Assembly: GCF_035607555.1 (NCBI RefSeq)
Contig: NZ_JAVHWZ010000001.1
Span: 248,001 to 312,000 of the forward strand
Direction of reading: 5' to 3'
DNA from: Candidatus Bealeia paramacronuclearis
Lineage (GTDB): Bacteria > Pseudomonadota > Alphaproteobacteria > UBA9655
DNA: 64,000 bases
Part shown: positions 9,026-17,803 of the stretch, in pieces
How positions within the stretch are numbered: the stretch's first letter is position 1
Layout: each line of letters begins with the position of its first letter
Notes under the pieces: generated by a model
The model's database searches: none
Told to the model about the DNA's origin: nothing
Seen by the model: the letters and a program-made list of their open reading frames with translations, nothing else
Translations under genes and position numbers: made by a program

Positions 9026-10348
9026 CTATCTTTTATTCAAAGGGACAAAGTCGCGGGGGCCATATCCTGTGTAAAGCTGGCGAGGACGCCCGATTTTCAT
9101 TTGGGGGTCCTCAATCATTTCTTTCCATTGAGCGATCCAGCCAACGGTTCTTGCGAGCGCAAAAAGAACGGTAAACATTGAAGAAGGAATACCCATGGCT
9201 TGGAAAATAATTCCGGAATAAAAATCCACATTGGGATAAAGTTTTTTCTCAACAAAATAGGGATCTTCAAGTGCGATTTTCTCAAGTTCTTTAGCCAAAT
9301 CTAAAAGCGGTTCATTTTTGTGGCCCAGTTCATTTAAAACTTCATGGCACGCTTTTCGCAAAACTTGGGCACGAGGATCGTAATTTTTGTAAACGCGATG
9401 ACCAAATCCCATCAAGCGGAAAGGATCATTTTTATCTTTTGCTTTTTTGATGTATTCTGGAATCCGATCTTTGTGACCAATTTCACGCAACATATTTAAA
9501 ACTGCTTCATTGGCTCCCCCATGAGCAGGCCCCCAAAGACAAGCAATTCCAGCGGCAATACACGCGAAAGGATTAGCGCCACTCGAGCCTGCGAGTCTAA
9601 CTGTAGAGGTGGACGCGTTTTGCTCGTGATCAGCATGAAGAATTAAAATTTTATCTAAGGCACTTGCGGTCACAGGATTCACTTTATATTTCTCACAAGG
9701 CAGCGAGAACATCATATGCAAAAAGTTTTCCGCATACCCAAGTGCATTGTCAGGATAAACAAAAGGCTGACCCACGGAATATTTATAAGCCATTGCGGCA
9801 ATAGTGGGCATTTTGGCAATAAGCCTGTGGGAGGCAATTTCCCGTTGGCGGGGATCATGAATATCTAAGCTGTCATGGTAGAATGCAGAAAGTGCACCTA
9901 CAACACCCACCATCGTGGCCATGGGATGAGCATCGCGTCGGAAGCCTGAATAGAAATTTCGGATTTGCTCATGGACCATACTGTGCTGAATAATATTATC
10001 ATAAAAGCTTTTGTAGTTTTCTTGTGTGGGGAGTTCGCCTTCAAGCAAAAGATAGCACACTTCCAAAAAATTACTTTGCTCTGCAAGTTGTTCGATGGGA
10101 TATCCACGGTGTAAAAGAACGCCTTTATCGCCATCGATAAAAGTGATTTTCGATTCACAACTGGCCGTTGAAGTGAAGGCCGGATCATACGTGAAACTGC
10201 CCGTTGATCCATAAAGAGATCGAATGTCAATAACAGAAGGACCTAGTGTTCCATCCAAAATGGGAAACTGTGCAATTTCGCCCGTGGGCATAATGAGTTT
10301 GCTATCGTCTTTGTTTCCTTGAGTCATTGCGTTCACCGAACTTGTCAT
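9026..10348 (-). CDS. gltA: citrate synthase
   Basis: 440 residues, the usual length for type II (hexameric, NADH-regulated type) citrate synthase. It condenses oxaloacetate and acetyl-CoA at the entry of the TCA cycle. Conserved motifs are visible: [20 protein letters not shown] (catalytic His), [12 protein letters not shown] and [15 protein letters not shown] (catalytic His and oxaloacetate-binding Arg), and VDFYSG (catalytic Asp). The start is supported by GGGAGAA upstream of the ATG. The 180-bp AT-rich gap upstream (10349-10531) should hold its promoter. Intact citrate synthase together with bc1 suggests a respiring organism with a working TCA cycle. Confidence 0.98.
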   Translation of the reverse strand: MTSSVNAMTQGNKDDSKLIMPTGEIAQFPILDGTLGPSVIDIRSLYGSTGSFTYDPAFTSTASCESKITFIDGDKGVLLHRGYPIEQLAEQSNFLEVCYLLLEGELPTQENYKSFYDNIIQHSMVHEQIRNFYSGFRRDAHPMATMVGVVGALSAFYHDSLDIHDPRQREIASHRLIAKMPTIAAMAYKYSVGQPFVYPDNALGYAENFLHMMFSLPCEKYKVNPVTASALDKILILHADHEQNASTSTVRLAGSSGANPFACIAAGIACLWGPAHGGANEAVLNMLREIGHKDRIPEYIKKAKDKNDPFRLMGFGHRVYKNYDPRAQVLRKACHEVLNELGHKNEPLLDLAKELEKIALEDPYFVEKKLYPNVDFYSGIIFQAMGIPSSMFTVLFALARTVGWIAQWKEMIEDPQMKIGRPRQLYTGYGPRDFVPLNKR

Positions 10349-10531
10349 GAGAATTCTCCCTATTTTTTTATCAGATGGTACTGATGAAGTAGTTAAGAAT
10401 CAATTTAAAAAGAGTTTATACCTTTAAAATGTGAAATTTTCATAAATTATAGGAAAATTTAACAAATTGTTAAAATTTCGAAGATAAATTGCTGCGTAAA
10501 AATTTATTTTAAATGGAGATTTTATACTCCT

Positions 10532-11361
10532 TTAACTTGAAGATGCCTTATTAAGGATCTGAAAGTTATCATTAATGCGGTCAACCATAGAGCTGGCGAT
10601 TTGAGGCCACGTAGCAAAGAATGCGTCAAGGGCTTGCCTAAATTCAGCGGCACTTTTAAAGACACGATTGTTGCATACGTACTCGTTCATCACTTTCCAT
10701 AACCTCTCAATCGGATTCAAATTGGGGCTGTAAGGAGGGAGCTAATGCAGGACAATTTCATAGTCCTCGGCAGTCTGCTTTGTTTCTTTGCTGATAGTAT
10801 AAGGGAATTTTTGGGGCCTTGGGATATTTCTTTCGCAAGGCGGCAAAATGCTTTTCCATGGCCTTGCTATCAATGGTTTCATGGGCTGCAATGGTAACAT
10901 TCCTGGTTTCTAAATTGAACGGCGTCCGCTTTGAAAGGAGTTTCCTTTGGTTTTTTGAAAGAAAAATTGTTGCGGATGAGCCACTTGTTCATTCCTGAAA
11001 CAGTAAAATGGACGCCAAAAGTGTAATCCACATAGGCGCAAATAAGCTCAGCTTTGAGGTGGATTTTGTCCTCAAAATGGCTGATTAGCTGAAAAGTTTG
11101 ATGGGAAGTGAGATGGCTTTCAGAGCCGCCATTTTCAGGTTTCAGTTTCCTGCTATTCTTGTAATCGTTAAGATGATCTTGAACAGTTTCATAGCGAATT
11201 CGCAAAGCTTGAGCGATTTGCATTTGAGTCCAACCTTCTGCATTTAACATCACGGCTTTGATGCAATCTGCCACGCGACGCTCTCTCTCTTTACTGCGCT
11301 GAAATTCTAGTTCTTGTTTTTCTTTAATTGTCAGTTCAATTTTCATGCCTTGTTTATACAT
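10532..11361 (-). pseudogene. degenerate IS630-family transposase
   Basis: An N-terminal frame (11361-10879) has the helix-turn-helix region typical of IS630 (GWTQMQIAQALRIRYETVQ) and the second HTH (GMNKWLIRNNFSFKKP). A separate downstream piece (10745-10532) codes the end with LPPYSPNLNPIERLW, containing the final catalytic Glu. Between them the frame is lost and an amber codon lies directly before LPPYSP. The central DDE core is therefore broken by at least one frameshift and one stop. No clear terminal inverted repeats were found. It is a different lineage from the neighbouring IS630 copy. Confidence 0.85.
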
Positions 11362-11552
11362 AAATTTTATTGAATTACAACGGTTGTTTCGTTCATTCCT
11401 CTGATTAACAAGGCTTCTTCATTGCCGAGCGGTATATAGCAAAGGCGAGATAATTTTATTATAATACAGGATGACTTTAAAATGTCAGAGTTTTATAGTC
11501 CTTCCCCTATAAATAGATAGATTTTTAGGAAAAGTTTAGGTATAAGGAGCGT

Positions 11553-11891
11553 ATGGCAAAAGCATATTCGGAAGAGCTGCGAAAAAAGGTCATCTCCTCC
11601 ATTACGAGCGGCGGCCGTAAGCGGGAGGCTGCAAAGGTTTTTAACGTTGGAGAAGCCACGATCTATCGATGGATATGTCTTCATAAACAAGGGGATATTA
11701 AACCGAAAAAACGCACTTCTTATCCGCGTAAAGTCGATGAGCAAAAACTCAGAGACTACGTCGCTCAAAATCCGGATCATACGCTCAAACAAATCGCCGA
11801 AGCTTTGGGGTTGAGATTCCAAAACGTGAGTAAATGGCTTAAACGTTTAAACATTACACGAAAAAAAGACGACGCTTTACAAAGAACGTAA
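11553..11891 (+). CDS. IS630 transposase, orfA (DNA-binding part)
   Basis: 112 residues beginning MAKAYSEELRKKVIS with two HTH-like segments (KREAAKVFNVGEATIYRWI and TLKQIAEALGLRFQNVSKWL), the paired DNA-binding region of IS630 transposases. The frame ends shortly after an A7 run at 11861-11867. orfB is in the +1 frame relative to orfA and is already open there (from 11851), so slippage on the A-run could make a fused transposase. Ribosome site AAGGAG lies just upstream. Confidence 0.88.
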   Translation: MAKAYSEELRKKVISSITSGGRKREAAKVFNVGEATIYRWICLHKQGDIKPKKRTSYPRKVDEQKLRDYVAQNPDHTLKQIAEALGLRFQNVSKWLKRLNITRKKDDALQRT

Positions 11892-12414
11892 CGAAGACAA
11901 GCGGGCCGAATTTATAAAACAGCTTGAGAAAATAGATCCTGAAACAATCGTGTGGATTGATGAAGCTGGGATTGATAATCGCCTTTATCGAGAGCATGCC
12001 TGGGCGCCGCGCGGACAAAAGGTTGACGCGGAGATCCCGGGCCAAAAAAGAGAGCGTGTCAGTATCATTGGCGGTCTCATGAAGGGTGCGTTCGTGGCGC
12101 CTTTCACCTTTCAAGGTGGATGTCATGCAGATCTTTTTAATGCTTGGCTTGAGGAGGTTTTATTGCCGAATTTATCAAAAAATACCACCCTGATTATGGA
12201 CAATGCCGCCTTTCACAAATCGCCAAAAACGAAAGATTTGATTGAGAAATTTGGCTGCCATCTCCTCTTTCTCCCAACTGACTCTCCTGACCTCAATCCT
12301 ATCGAGCATTGGTGGCACAAAATCAAATCCATCCTCCGTCCCCTCGTCCAGCAAAACCCAGAAAACCTTCATCAACTCCTTGATAAACTCCTCAGCCAAT
12401 GTCTATCCATATAA
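11851..12414 (+). CDS. IS630 transposase, orfB (DDE catalytic part)
   Basis: Catalytic part of an IS630 transposase, with acidic residues in VWIDEAGID (first Asp), TLIMDNAAFHKS (second Asp) and DSPDLNPIEHWWHKIK (Glu). The first internal ATG is at 11950, but family-like sequence starts in this frame around the A7 run at 11861, so expression as an orfA-orfB fusion by +1 slippage is the likely route. No stop or deletion is seen in the catalytic part, so the element may still be mobile. Confidence 0.88.
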   Translation, partial: TLHEKKTTLYKERNEDKRAEFIKQLEKIDPETIVWIDEAGIDNRLYREHAWAPRGQKVDAEIPGQKRERVSIIGGLMKGAFVAPFTFQGGCHADLFNAWLEEVLLPNLSKNTTLIMDNAAFHKSPKTKDLIEKFGCHLLFLPTDSPDLNPIEHWWHKIKSILRPLVQQNPENLHQLLDKLLSQCLSI

Positions 12415-12429
12415 TGGAGAAGTACTATA

Positions 12430-12830
12430 GCTTGTCATATCTCATGCCGAGCCTTCTGTTTTCTTTGATTTTTCCAAAAAACATCTCGATGCGGCTGCGA
12501 AGCTTGTAGATCTTTTTGTCGCAATCAATTGGAATTTTGCGATTTTTTCGTCCCGGAATCACGGGGATATTATTGTTCGACATGAGGTCTCGACGATAAC
12601 GATCTGAATCGTAACCCGCATCTCCCAGCGCGTAACAGCCGACAATGTCTTCAAAAAGTCCGCTCGCAACCGTGACATCGTGAACGTTTCCGCCGGTTAA
12701 TTGACCCTCGACAAAGTGCCCTTCGGCCGTCATGACCCAGTGGAGTTTGGTGGTGATCCCTGCGCGGCTTCTTCCCCGACTGCAGACGATTCTGTCGCAT
12801 CTGTTGTGTGAGTACGCACCTCTGAAAAAC
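12430..12830 (-). pseudogene. IS5-family transposase remnant
   Basis: A 102-codon frame (12733-12425) shows the IS5/IS1031-type catalytic region: GNVHDVTVASGLFEDI, LGDAGYDSDRYR and RSRIEMFFGKIKENRRLGMRYD (Glu helix). Upstream, GRSRAGITTKLHWV is in this frame, but the preceding part (VRTHTTDAT) is in another frame, showing a frameshift near 12790. The C-terminus is cut by the IS630 element at 12427, and a few IS5-like codons may continue at 11493 on its far side. Not functional. Confidence 0.85.
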
Positions 12831-12925
12831 TTTCTTAACTTTTCAATTCCACTCTATACGTTTTTTGAAGATTATATTATGGTGTGCTCAATTTAAATAA
12901 ACGTCCACGGGAGGGAATGCACGGC

Positions 12926-13516
12926 ATGGCCGCACAAACTCTAGATAAACCAGTATCTCACGATGAAAAGGCGCATGCTGCGTCACGGAGAGATTTTTTG
13001 ATTTTAACGGCAGGGGCTGTGGGGGCCGTAGGCACAGCTGCAATCGCCTGGCCTTTCATTGATAGCATGAATCCGTCTGCTGAAGTTTTGGCGCAATCCA
13101 CAACAGATGTGGACTTGTCCGCGATTCAAGTAGGTCAAGCGATTACCGTCATGTGGCAAGGAAAGCCCGTTTTTATTCGCCACCGCACATCCGAGGAAAT
13201 TAAAGCTGCAGAAGAAATTCCCATGTCAGAACTCATGGATCCCGAATCAGATGAGGCGCGAGTTAAAAAGGGCAAGGCGGAATTGCTTGTAGTTGTGGGC
13301 GTTTGTACCCATCTCGGTTGCGTGCCCAATGGACAAGCGCCTACGCAAGATCGGGGGAAATATGGTGGGTGGCTCTGCCCTTGCCATGGATCTCTTTATG
13401 ATACTTCTGGGCGCGTGCGTCGTGGCCCTGCGCCCCTAAATCTTTTGGTCCCCCCTTATATGTTTTTAACCGATAAAAGCATCCGAATTGGTGCCGAGGA
13501 GAAAACCAATGGATAA
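12926..13516 (+). CDS. petA: ubiquinol-cytochrome c reductase, Rieske iron-sulphur subunit
   Basis: About 196 residues. A Tat-type anchor ([20 protein letters not shown]) is followed by the Rieske domain with cluster ligands in CTHLGCVP and CPCHGSLYD. It carries electrons from ubiquinol to cytochrome c1 at the periplasmic face of complex III. The ATG at 12926 has GGGAGGG about 10 nt upstream; GTG 12884 and ATG 12917 are also in frame. It overlaps petB by 8 bp and opens the bc1 operon, directly after the IS5 remnant, so its promoter must lie in 12830-12920 or inside the remnant. Confidence 0.97.
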   Translation: MAAQTLDKPVSHDEKAHAASRRDFLILTAGAVGAVGTAAIAWPFIDSMNPSAEVLAQSTTDVDLSAIQVGQAITVMWQGKPVFIRHRTSEEIKAAEEIPMSELMDPESDEARVKKGKAELLVVVGVCTHLGCVPNGQAPTQDRGKYGGWLCPCHGSLYDTSGRVRRGPAPLNLLVPPYMFLTDKSIRIGAEEKTNG

Positions 13517-14747
13517 ATGTTCCTCCGTCGTAAAATGGATTGACCATCGTCTTCCTATCTTCACTTTCATGAATCATGAACTGCAAGAATACCCCACCCC
13601 GAAGAATTTGAACTATTGGTGGAACTTTGGATCGTTGGCAGGAATTACTCTTGTTGTGATGATTATGACCGGCATTTTCTTGGCCATGCACTATGATCCC
13701 AATAGTTTAACGGCATTTGATAGCGTTGAGAGCATTATGCGCAACGTAAATTACGGATGGCTCTTGCGTTATATTCATATGAATGGCGCAACTATGTTTT
13801 TTATCGTCGTTTATATTCATATGTTCCGCGGTCTTTATTATGGATCCTATAAATCACCGCGAGAGCTTTTGTGGATGCTTGGCGTTGTGATCCTGATTTT
13901 AATGATGGCTACAGCCTTCATGGGATATGTGCTTCCTTGGGGTCAAATGAGTTTTTGGGGTGCGACTGTGATCACAAATCTTTTCTCTGCCCTTCCTTTT
14001 GGAGATTCGATTGTACAATGGCTTTGGGGTGGTTTTTCTGTAGACAACCCGACATTAAATAGATTTTTTGTACTTCATTATCTTTTGCCTTTTCTAATTA
14101 TTGGCGTTGTAGCCCTTCATTTAGTGGCCCTTCATCAGCATGGATCCAACAATCCTCTAGGAATTGACCGAAAAGAACCCCGTGATAGTATTCCTTTCCA
14201 TCCTTACTATACGGTCAAGGATCTTTTTGGACTGGGTGTTTTTCTTTTGTTCTGGGCCTACCTCGTCTTTTATGCACCCAATTTCTTTGGGGAGCCGGAT
14301 AATTATATTGTGGCAAATCCGTTGGTGACACCACCTCACATTGTTCCTGAATGGTACTTCTTGCCCTTTTACGCTATTTTACGATCCATTCCCAATAAGC
14401 TCATTGGTGTGATTGCGATGTTTGGTGCAATTCTGGTGCTCTTCTTTTTGCCTTGGCTGGATTCCTCAAAAGTAAGAAGCGCGAGATTTCGTCCTATTTA
14501 TAAGTGGTGCTTCTGGGCGTTTGTGATTGATTGCTTTGTCTTGGGCTGTGTTGGGGCTCATGCACCAGATTATGTCTATGAGAGTTTGGGCGGTATGGGG
14601 AATCAGACTTTAGGACAAATCACCACTCTGATTTATTTTGGATTCTTCCTCGTGCTTTTGCCGATTTTGGGGCGCATTGAAAAGCCATTGCCCTTACCCA
14701 ATAGTTTGAGTGAGGCCGTCCTAAAGACAAATCAAAAGGGGAAATAA
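13509..14747 (+). CDS. petB: ubiquinol-cytochrome c reductase, cytochrome b subunit
   Basis: 412 residues with eight membrane helices, the quinone-binding core of complex III. Signatures include [17 protein letters not shown] (Qo region), haem-ligand His pairs in helices B and D (for example [16 protein letters not shown] and [20 protein letters not shown]), and [18 protein letters not shown] (the PEWY motif). The ATG 13509 is preceded by GAGGAG. It overlaps the end of petA, a standard coupled arrangement. No missing key residue seen. Confidence 0.97.
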   Translation: MDKCSSVVKWIDHRLPIFTFMNHELQEYPTPKNLNYWWNFGSLAGITLVVMIMTGIFLAMHYDPNSLTAFDSVESIMRNVNYGWLLRYIHMNGATMFFIVVYIHMFRGLYYGSYKSPRELLWMLGVVILILMMATAFMGYVLPWGQMSFWGATVITNLFSALPFGDSIVQWLWGGFSVDNPTLNRFFVLHYLLPFLIIGVVALHLVALHQHGSNNPLGIDRKEPRDSIPFHPYYTVKDLFGLGVFLLFWAYLVFYAPNFFGEPDNYIVANPLVTPPHIVPEWYFLPFYAILRSIPNKLIGVIAMFGAILVLFFLPWLDSSKVRSARFRPIYKWCFWAFVIDCFVLGCVGAHAPDYVYESLGGMGNQTLGQITTLIYFGFFLVLLPILGRIEKPLPLPNSLSEAVLKTNQKGK

Positions 14748-14749
14748 GA

Positions 14750-14980
14750 ATGCGCTTTAAATCAGTTTTTCTTCTGCTGACATCCTCGGGTTTTTTGGCT
14801 TCATCGACACTTGTTGGAGAAGGTGAAAAAGCTCCAAGTCATCAAGATTCCATTTATCAGAACTCTTCTTGTCAGGCTTGTCACTCAGGTGGGCCATTTT
14901 CTCGCCACAAGTTAAAAGCGTTGGGATTTAGTGTTGATAAAATAAAAGAAGTATCCAAAAAACATAAAGTGACTGAATAA
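14750..14980 (+). CDS. mini c-type haem protein resembling the head of cytochrome c1
   Basis: 76 residues: a signal peptide (MRFKSVFLLLTSSGFLASS) and one haem c attachment site CQACH. The stretch after the motif (CQACHSGGPFSRHKLKALGF, then IKEVSKKHKVT) parallels the same segment of the cytochrome c1 encoded next (CSACHSIKRIHFRNLSALGY, then IKAIASDYEVT), and the protein ends where c1 continues to its core. It has no Met axial-ligand region and no membrane anchor. It lies between petB and petC with 2 bp and 29 bp gaps and has its own GGGGA ribosome site, so it is probably made with the complex. It looks like a partial duplication of petC kept as a separate small protein; function unknown. Confidence 0.75.
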   Translation: MRFKSVFLLLTSSGFLASSTLVGEGEKAPSHQDSIYQNSSCQACHSGGPFSRHKLKALGFSVDKIKEVSKKHKVTE

Positions 14981-15009
14981 TGATAAAATGCAAAAGAGGG
15001 AAATTCATA

Positions 15010-15771
15010 ATGAATTGGAATTTTTTAGCCCCCATTTTCGTTTACTTCTTGCTGATTTCCTCACCGATTTTGGCCAATGAAGAAGCCCGCCCCTTACCGG
15101 ATCATAAGTGGACTTTTGAAGGGGCATTTGGAACTTTTGATTTGGCCTCTTTACAAAAAGGGTTTCAAATTTACAAACAAGTCTGTTCAGCTTGCCATAG
15201 CATAAAACGTATCCATTTCAGGAATCTTTCAGCACTTGGATATAATGAGGCCGAAATCAAAGCGATTGCTTCTGACTATGAAGTGACTGATGGGCCCAAT
15301 GATTTGGGAGAAATGTTCACTCGCAAGGGTACGCCTGCAGATGCAATCCCAGGTCCTTATGCCAATGATAAAGCAGCACGGGCTGCCAATAATGGTGCGC
15401 TTCCACCGGATCTTTCTCTGGTTGTAAAAGCCAGAAAAGGCGGTGCGGATTATATCTTTGCGCTTTTAACGGGATATGAGAATCCACCGGCTGGAAAACA
15501 CATACCTCAAGGTATGCATTACAATCCCTATTTTCCCGGTGAGCAAATTGCCATGACGCCTCCCCTTTCCGAAGGGCTTATTACCCATAGTGATGGAACA
15601 ACACCAACGGTTCAGCAAATGGCTCATGATGTCGTGAATTTCCTGACCTGGGCTGCAGAACCTGAAATGGTGGAACGCAAACAAATGGGGCTTAAAGTTC
15701 TCTTCTACCTCTCTATTTTTACCCTTTTGATGTATTTTGTGATGCGTCGGGTCTGGGCAAGAGTCAAATAA
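15010..15771 (+). CDS. petC: ubiquinol-cytochrome c reductase, cytochrome c1
   Basis: 253 residues. A signal peptide (NFLAPIFVYFLLISSPILA) precedes the haem site CSACH; the distal Met ligand is in the region MHYNPYFPGEQIAMTPPL, and a C-terminal anchor (VLFYLSIFTLLMYFVMRRVW) holds the domain at the membrane. It accepts electrons from the Rieske centre and passes them to a soluble or membrane cytochrome c. The ATG 15010 has AGAGGGAAA upstream; an earlier in-frame ATG at 14980 overlaps the preceding stop. Confidence 0.97.
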   Translation: MNWNFLAPIFVYFLLISSPILANEEARPLPDHKWTFEGAFGTFDLASLQKGFQIYKQVCSACHSIKRIHFRNLSALGYNEAEIKAIASDYEVTDGPNDLGEMFTRKGTPADAIPGPYANDKAARAANNGALPPDLSLVVKARKGGADYIFALLTGYENPPAGKHIPQGMHYNPYFPGEQIAMTPPLSEGLITHSDGTTPTVQQMAHDVVNFLTWAAEPEMVERKQMGLKVLFYLSIFTLLMYFVMRRVWARVK

Positions 15772-15814
15772 AAGAGTAGACTCTCATAAATAATAAAAAC
15801 TCTTGGGGCATGCG

Positions 15815-16375
15815 ATGGAAAAACTTTTGACTGCATTGGCTTTTGGAAGCTTTTTTCTTGCTCCTCCTGCTCTTAAATCCTCTTCAGATGCTCCAATTTT
15901 GCCTCCCTTAGGCAAAGCAAGTGTTTATTATTCAGCGCCTGCTGAAAATCTTGATGTGATCCCCACACAAGAAAGCCTTGACTACACAGGTCTTCATTTT
16001 CCCCATATGGCAAGAATTGTGAGATTTCAGTTTGAGGCCTATCCTCAACAAAAGCGTTTTCAAAATATCAAGACTATTGTTCTTGATTATGGTGTCAAGC
16101 CCCCTGAAAAAGTCCCCCCTTCTGCTTCACAGAATCCCGATGCTGTTGTCGATACCAATTGGTGGTTTCCAAAGCCTCAGCGGTATTTTCTTGCGCTGAA
16201 GTTCTATACAACTGATCCTAAAAATTTGAAAACTCCCTCATTTCAAATTACAACCCTTCTTCCCGTAAAAACCAGTATGGGGGCCACTGAAGCCTTTCTC
16301 TTCATGGTAAATGAGGCGTTTGATGAACTTCAAAATCACTTGAACGAAAATAATATTCTTTTAGATTTAGGCTGA
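15815..16375 (+). CDS. exported protein of unknown function
   Basis: About 186 residues with a signal peptide (MEKLLTALAFGSFFLAPPA). The mature part is beta-rich in composition, contains NWWFPKPQRYFLALKFYTT and no Cys or recognised domain. It follows petC by 43 bp on the same strand and may be read with the bc1 operon. It converges on rlmB. The ATG 15815 has GGGG 6 nt upstream. Function unknown. Confidence 0.7.
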   Translation: MEKLLTALAFGSFFLAPPALKSSSDAPILPPLGKASVYYSAPAENLDVIPTQESLDYTGLHFPHMARIVRFQFEAYPQQKRFQNIKTIVLDYGVKPPEKVPPSASQNPDAVVDTNWWFPKPQRYFLALKFYTTDPKNLKTPSFQITTLLPVKTSMGATEAFLFMVNEAFDELQNHLNENNILLDLG

Positions 16376-16384
16376 TTCCAAAGT

Positions 16385-17113
16385 CTACTTTTTCGCCAAG
16401 GCATAAATCGAAATTCCCGCAGCCACAGAAACGTTCAAAGTGGGAAATTCTGCATTTGTGGGAAGATTAACCAAAATATCACAATGCTCACGGGTGAGGC
16501 GTCGTAAACCTTCGCCTTCAGCGCCCATCACAATGGCTTTTTTTCCCGGAAGATTTGTATCATCTAAAGGTTTTGTACCTTCTTCCGCAAGACCAATGAC
16601 CCAAATGTGATTCCTTTTTAAGGTATCCAATGTTCGGACAAGGTTTGTGACGAAAATAACAGGAAGACGCTCAAGAGCTCCTGAGGCAGTTTTGGCCAGG
16701 GAACCACTTAAAGGCGGCGCATTGCGATCGGTCATAATAAGGGCTTTGACGTTAAAAGCCGCACACGTTCTTAAAATGGCCCCCACATTATGAGGATCAG
16801 TCACGTGGTCCAAAATAAGCAAAAGATCATCATCTTCAAGTTCAACAAGAAGATCTTTAATGGCCATTTGGGGAAGAGGTTTAGTTTTAAGGCCAATTCC
16901 TTGGTGAACGGCACCTGCTGGCAAGACCCGCTCCATTTCGCGACGCTCAAGAATTTGAAAAGAACATTTTTTAAGAAGTTCTTCTGGCATTTCATCATAA
17001 ACTTCTTGCGTAAGAATTAATTTTTCAAAAGATCTTTCTTCATTTTGAAGGGCCGCTAAAACGGCATGAGTACCCCAAATCCAAAGAGTCGGAGCGTTTG
17101 ATTTATGTTTCAT
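16385..17113 (-). CDS. rlmB: 23S rRNA (guanosine-2'-O-)-methyltransferase RlmB-like (TrmH/SPOUT)
   Basis: 242 residues, full length for the family. An N-terminal substrate-binding part (WIWGTHAVLAAL) leads to the SpoU/TrmH knot with motif 1 LDHVTDPHNVGAILRTC, motif 2 KAIVMGAEGEGLRRL and motif 3 LPTNAEFPTLNVSVAAGI. These bind SAM in the trefoil knot and methylate a ribose 2'-OH, in E. coli G2251 of 23S rRNA. The family assignment is firm; the exact nucleotide is inferred. It is divergent from carD. Confidence 0.93.
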   Translation of the reverse strand: MKHKSNAPTLWIWGTHAVLAALQNEERSFEKLILTQEVYDEMPEELLKKCSFQILERREMERVLPAGAVHQGIGLKTKPLPQMAIKDLLVELEDDDLLLILDHVTDPHNVGAILRTCAAFNVKALIMTDRNAPPLSGSLAKTASGALERLPVIFVTNLVRTLDTLKRNHIWVIGLAEEGTKPLDDTNLPGKKAIVMGAEGEGLRRLTREHCDILVNLPTNAEFPTLNVSVAAGISIYALAKK

Positions 17114-17169
17114 GGGAACTCTTTAAAATAATTTTTTAACAAACTCTGGTCTTGTAACTCAAAAAATGA

Positions 17170-17183
17170 TACATATATATGTA
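17170..17183. promoter_or_regulatory. 14-bp palindrome in the rlmB/carD divergent region
   Basis: TACATATATATGTA is self-complementary and lies midway between the two divergent starts. It may be an operator or simply AT-rich promoter sequence. Confidence 0.3.
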
Positions 17184-17263
17184 CTAGTCAGCAAGTGTTA
17201 TTCGGACAGTCCTGATGATTATTCTTTGAATTTTGACCATAAATTATGTCGTGGAGTGGTAAA

Positions 17264-17761
17264 ATGCCTGAAAAAATTAAGTTTTCTGCCGGAGATTATG
17301 TCGTTTATCCTGCCCACGGAGTTGGAAAACTCATGAGCATCGAGACACAAGAAATCTCGGGTCATAAATTAGAAGTCTTTGTCATCCACTTTGAAAAAGA
17401 TCGGATGACCTTGCGTTTGCCTGTGGCCAAAGCGAAAGCGGCAGGTCTGCGTGGCATTTCTGCGTCTAAAGATATGAGTTCTGCCATCAATGCGCTTAAA
17501 ACCAAAGGCCGCATCCGCAAAACAATGTGGAGTCGTCGTGCACAAGAGTACGAAGCAAAAATAAATTCCGGAAACCCGGTGAATTTGGCCGAAGTCATTC
17601 GTGAGTTGCACCGGACTGCAACACAACCTGAACAATCTTATTCCGAACGGCAAGTTTATATGTCGGCTTTAAATCGCCTTGTGTCTGAACTGGCAGCCGT
17701 TGAAAAAATTGATTTTGACAAGGCTGCCGAAAAGGTTGAGAAAATTCTCGAAGCCGCATAA
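17264..17761 (+). CDS. carD: CarD-family transcription regulator
   Basis: 165 residues from ATG 17264 (GGAG upstream). Residues 1-60 are the RNA-polymerase-interacting Tudor-like domain (FSAGDYVVYPAHGVGKLMSI), and the helical C-terminal DNA-binding part contains MWSRRAQEYEAKINSGNPV and LAEVIRELHR. CarD stabilises open promoter complexes, especially at rRNA and stress-related promoters, in alphaproteobacteria and actinobacteria. Alone in its transcript, 42 bp before the reductase gene. Confidence 0.95.
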   Translation: MPEKIKFSAGDYVVYPAHGVGKLMSIETQEISGHKLEVFVIHFEKDRMTLRLPVAKAKAAGLRGISASKDMSSAINALKTKGRIRKTMWSRRAQEYEAKINSGNPVNLAEVIRELHRTATQPEQSYSERQVYMSALNRLVSELAAVEKIDFDKAAEKVEKILEAA

Positions 17762-17803
17762 TCTGCTCCGATTATTTATTAATTTCAACGAAGGATTTCT
17801 CAA

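Larger units (their letters stand above)
11496..12427 (+). mobile_element. IS630-family insertion sequence, intact-looking
   Basis: About 932 bp bounded by imperfect inverted repeats (left TAGTCCTTCCCCTATAAATA; right end, read inward, TAGTACTTCTCCATTATATG) and flanked by TA on each side, the usual IS630/Tc1 target. It carries two overlapping frames, orfA and orfB. The right boundary cuts directly into an IS5-type transposase remnant (12430 onwards), so this element probably inserted into an older IS. Confidence 0.85.

Noticed and set aside
11493-11822. Minus-strand frame across IS630 orfA
   Set aside because: Shadow of the transposase gene; no recognisable features.
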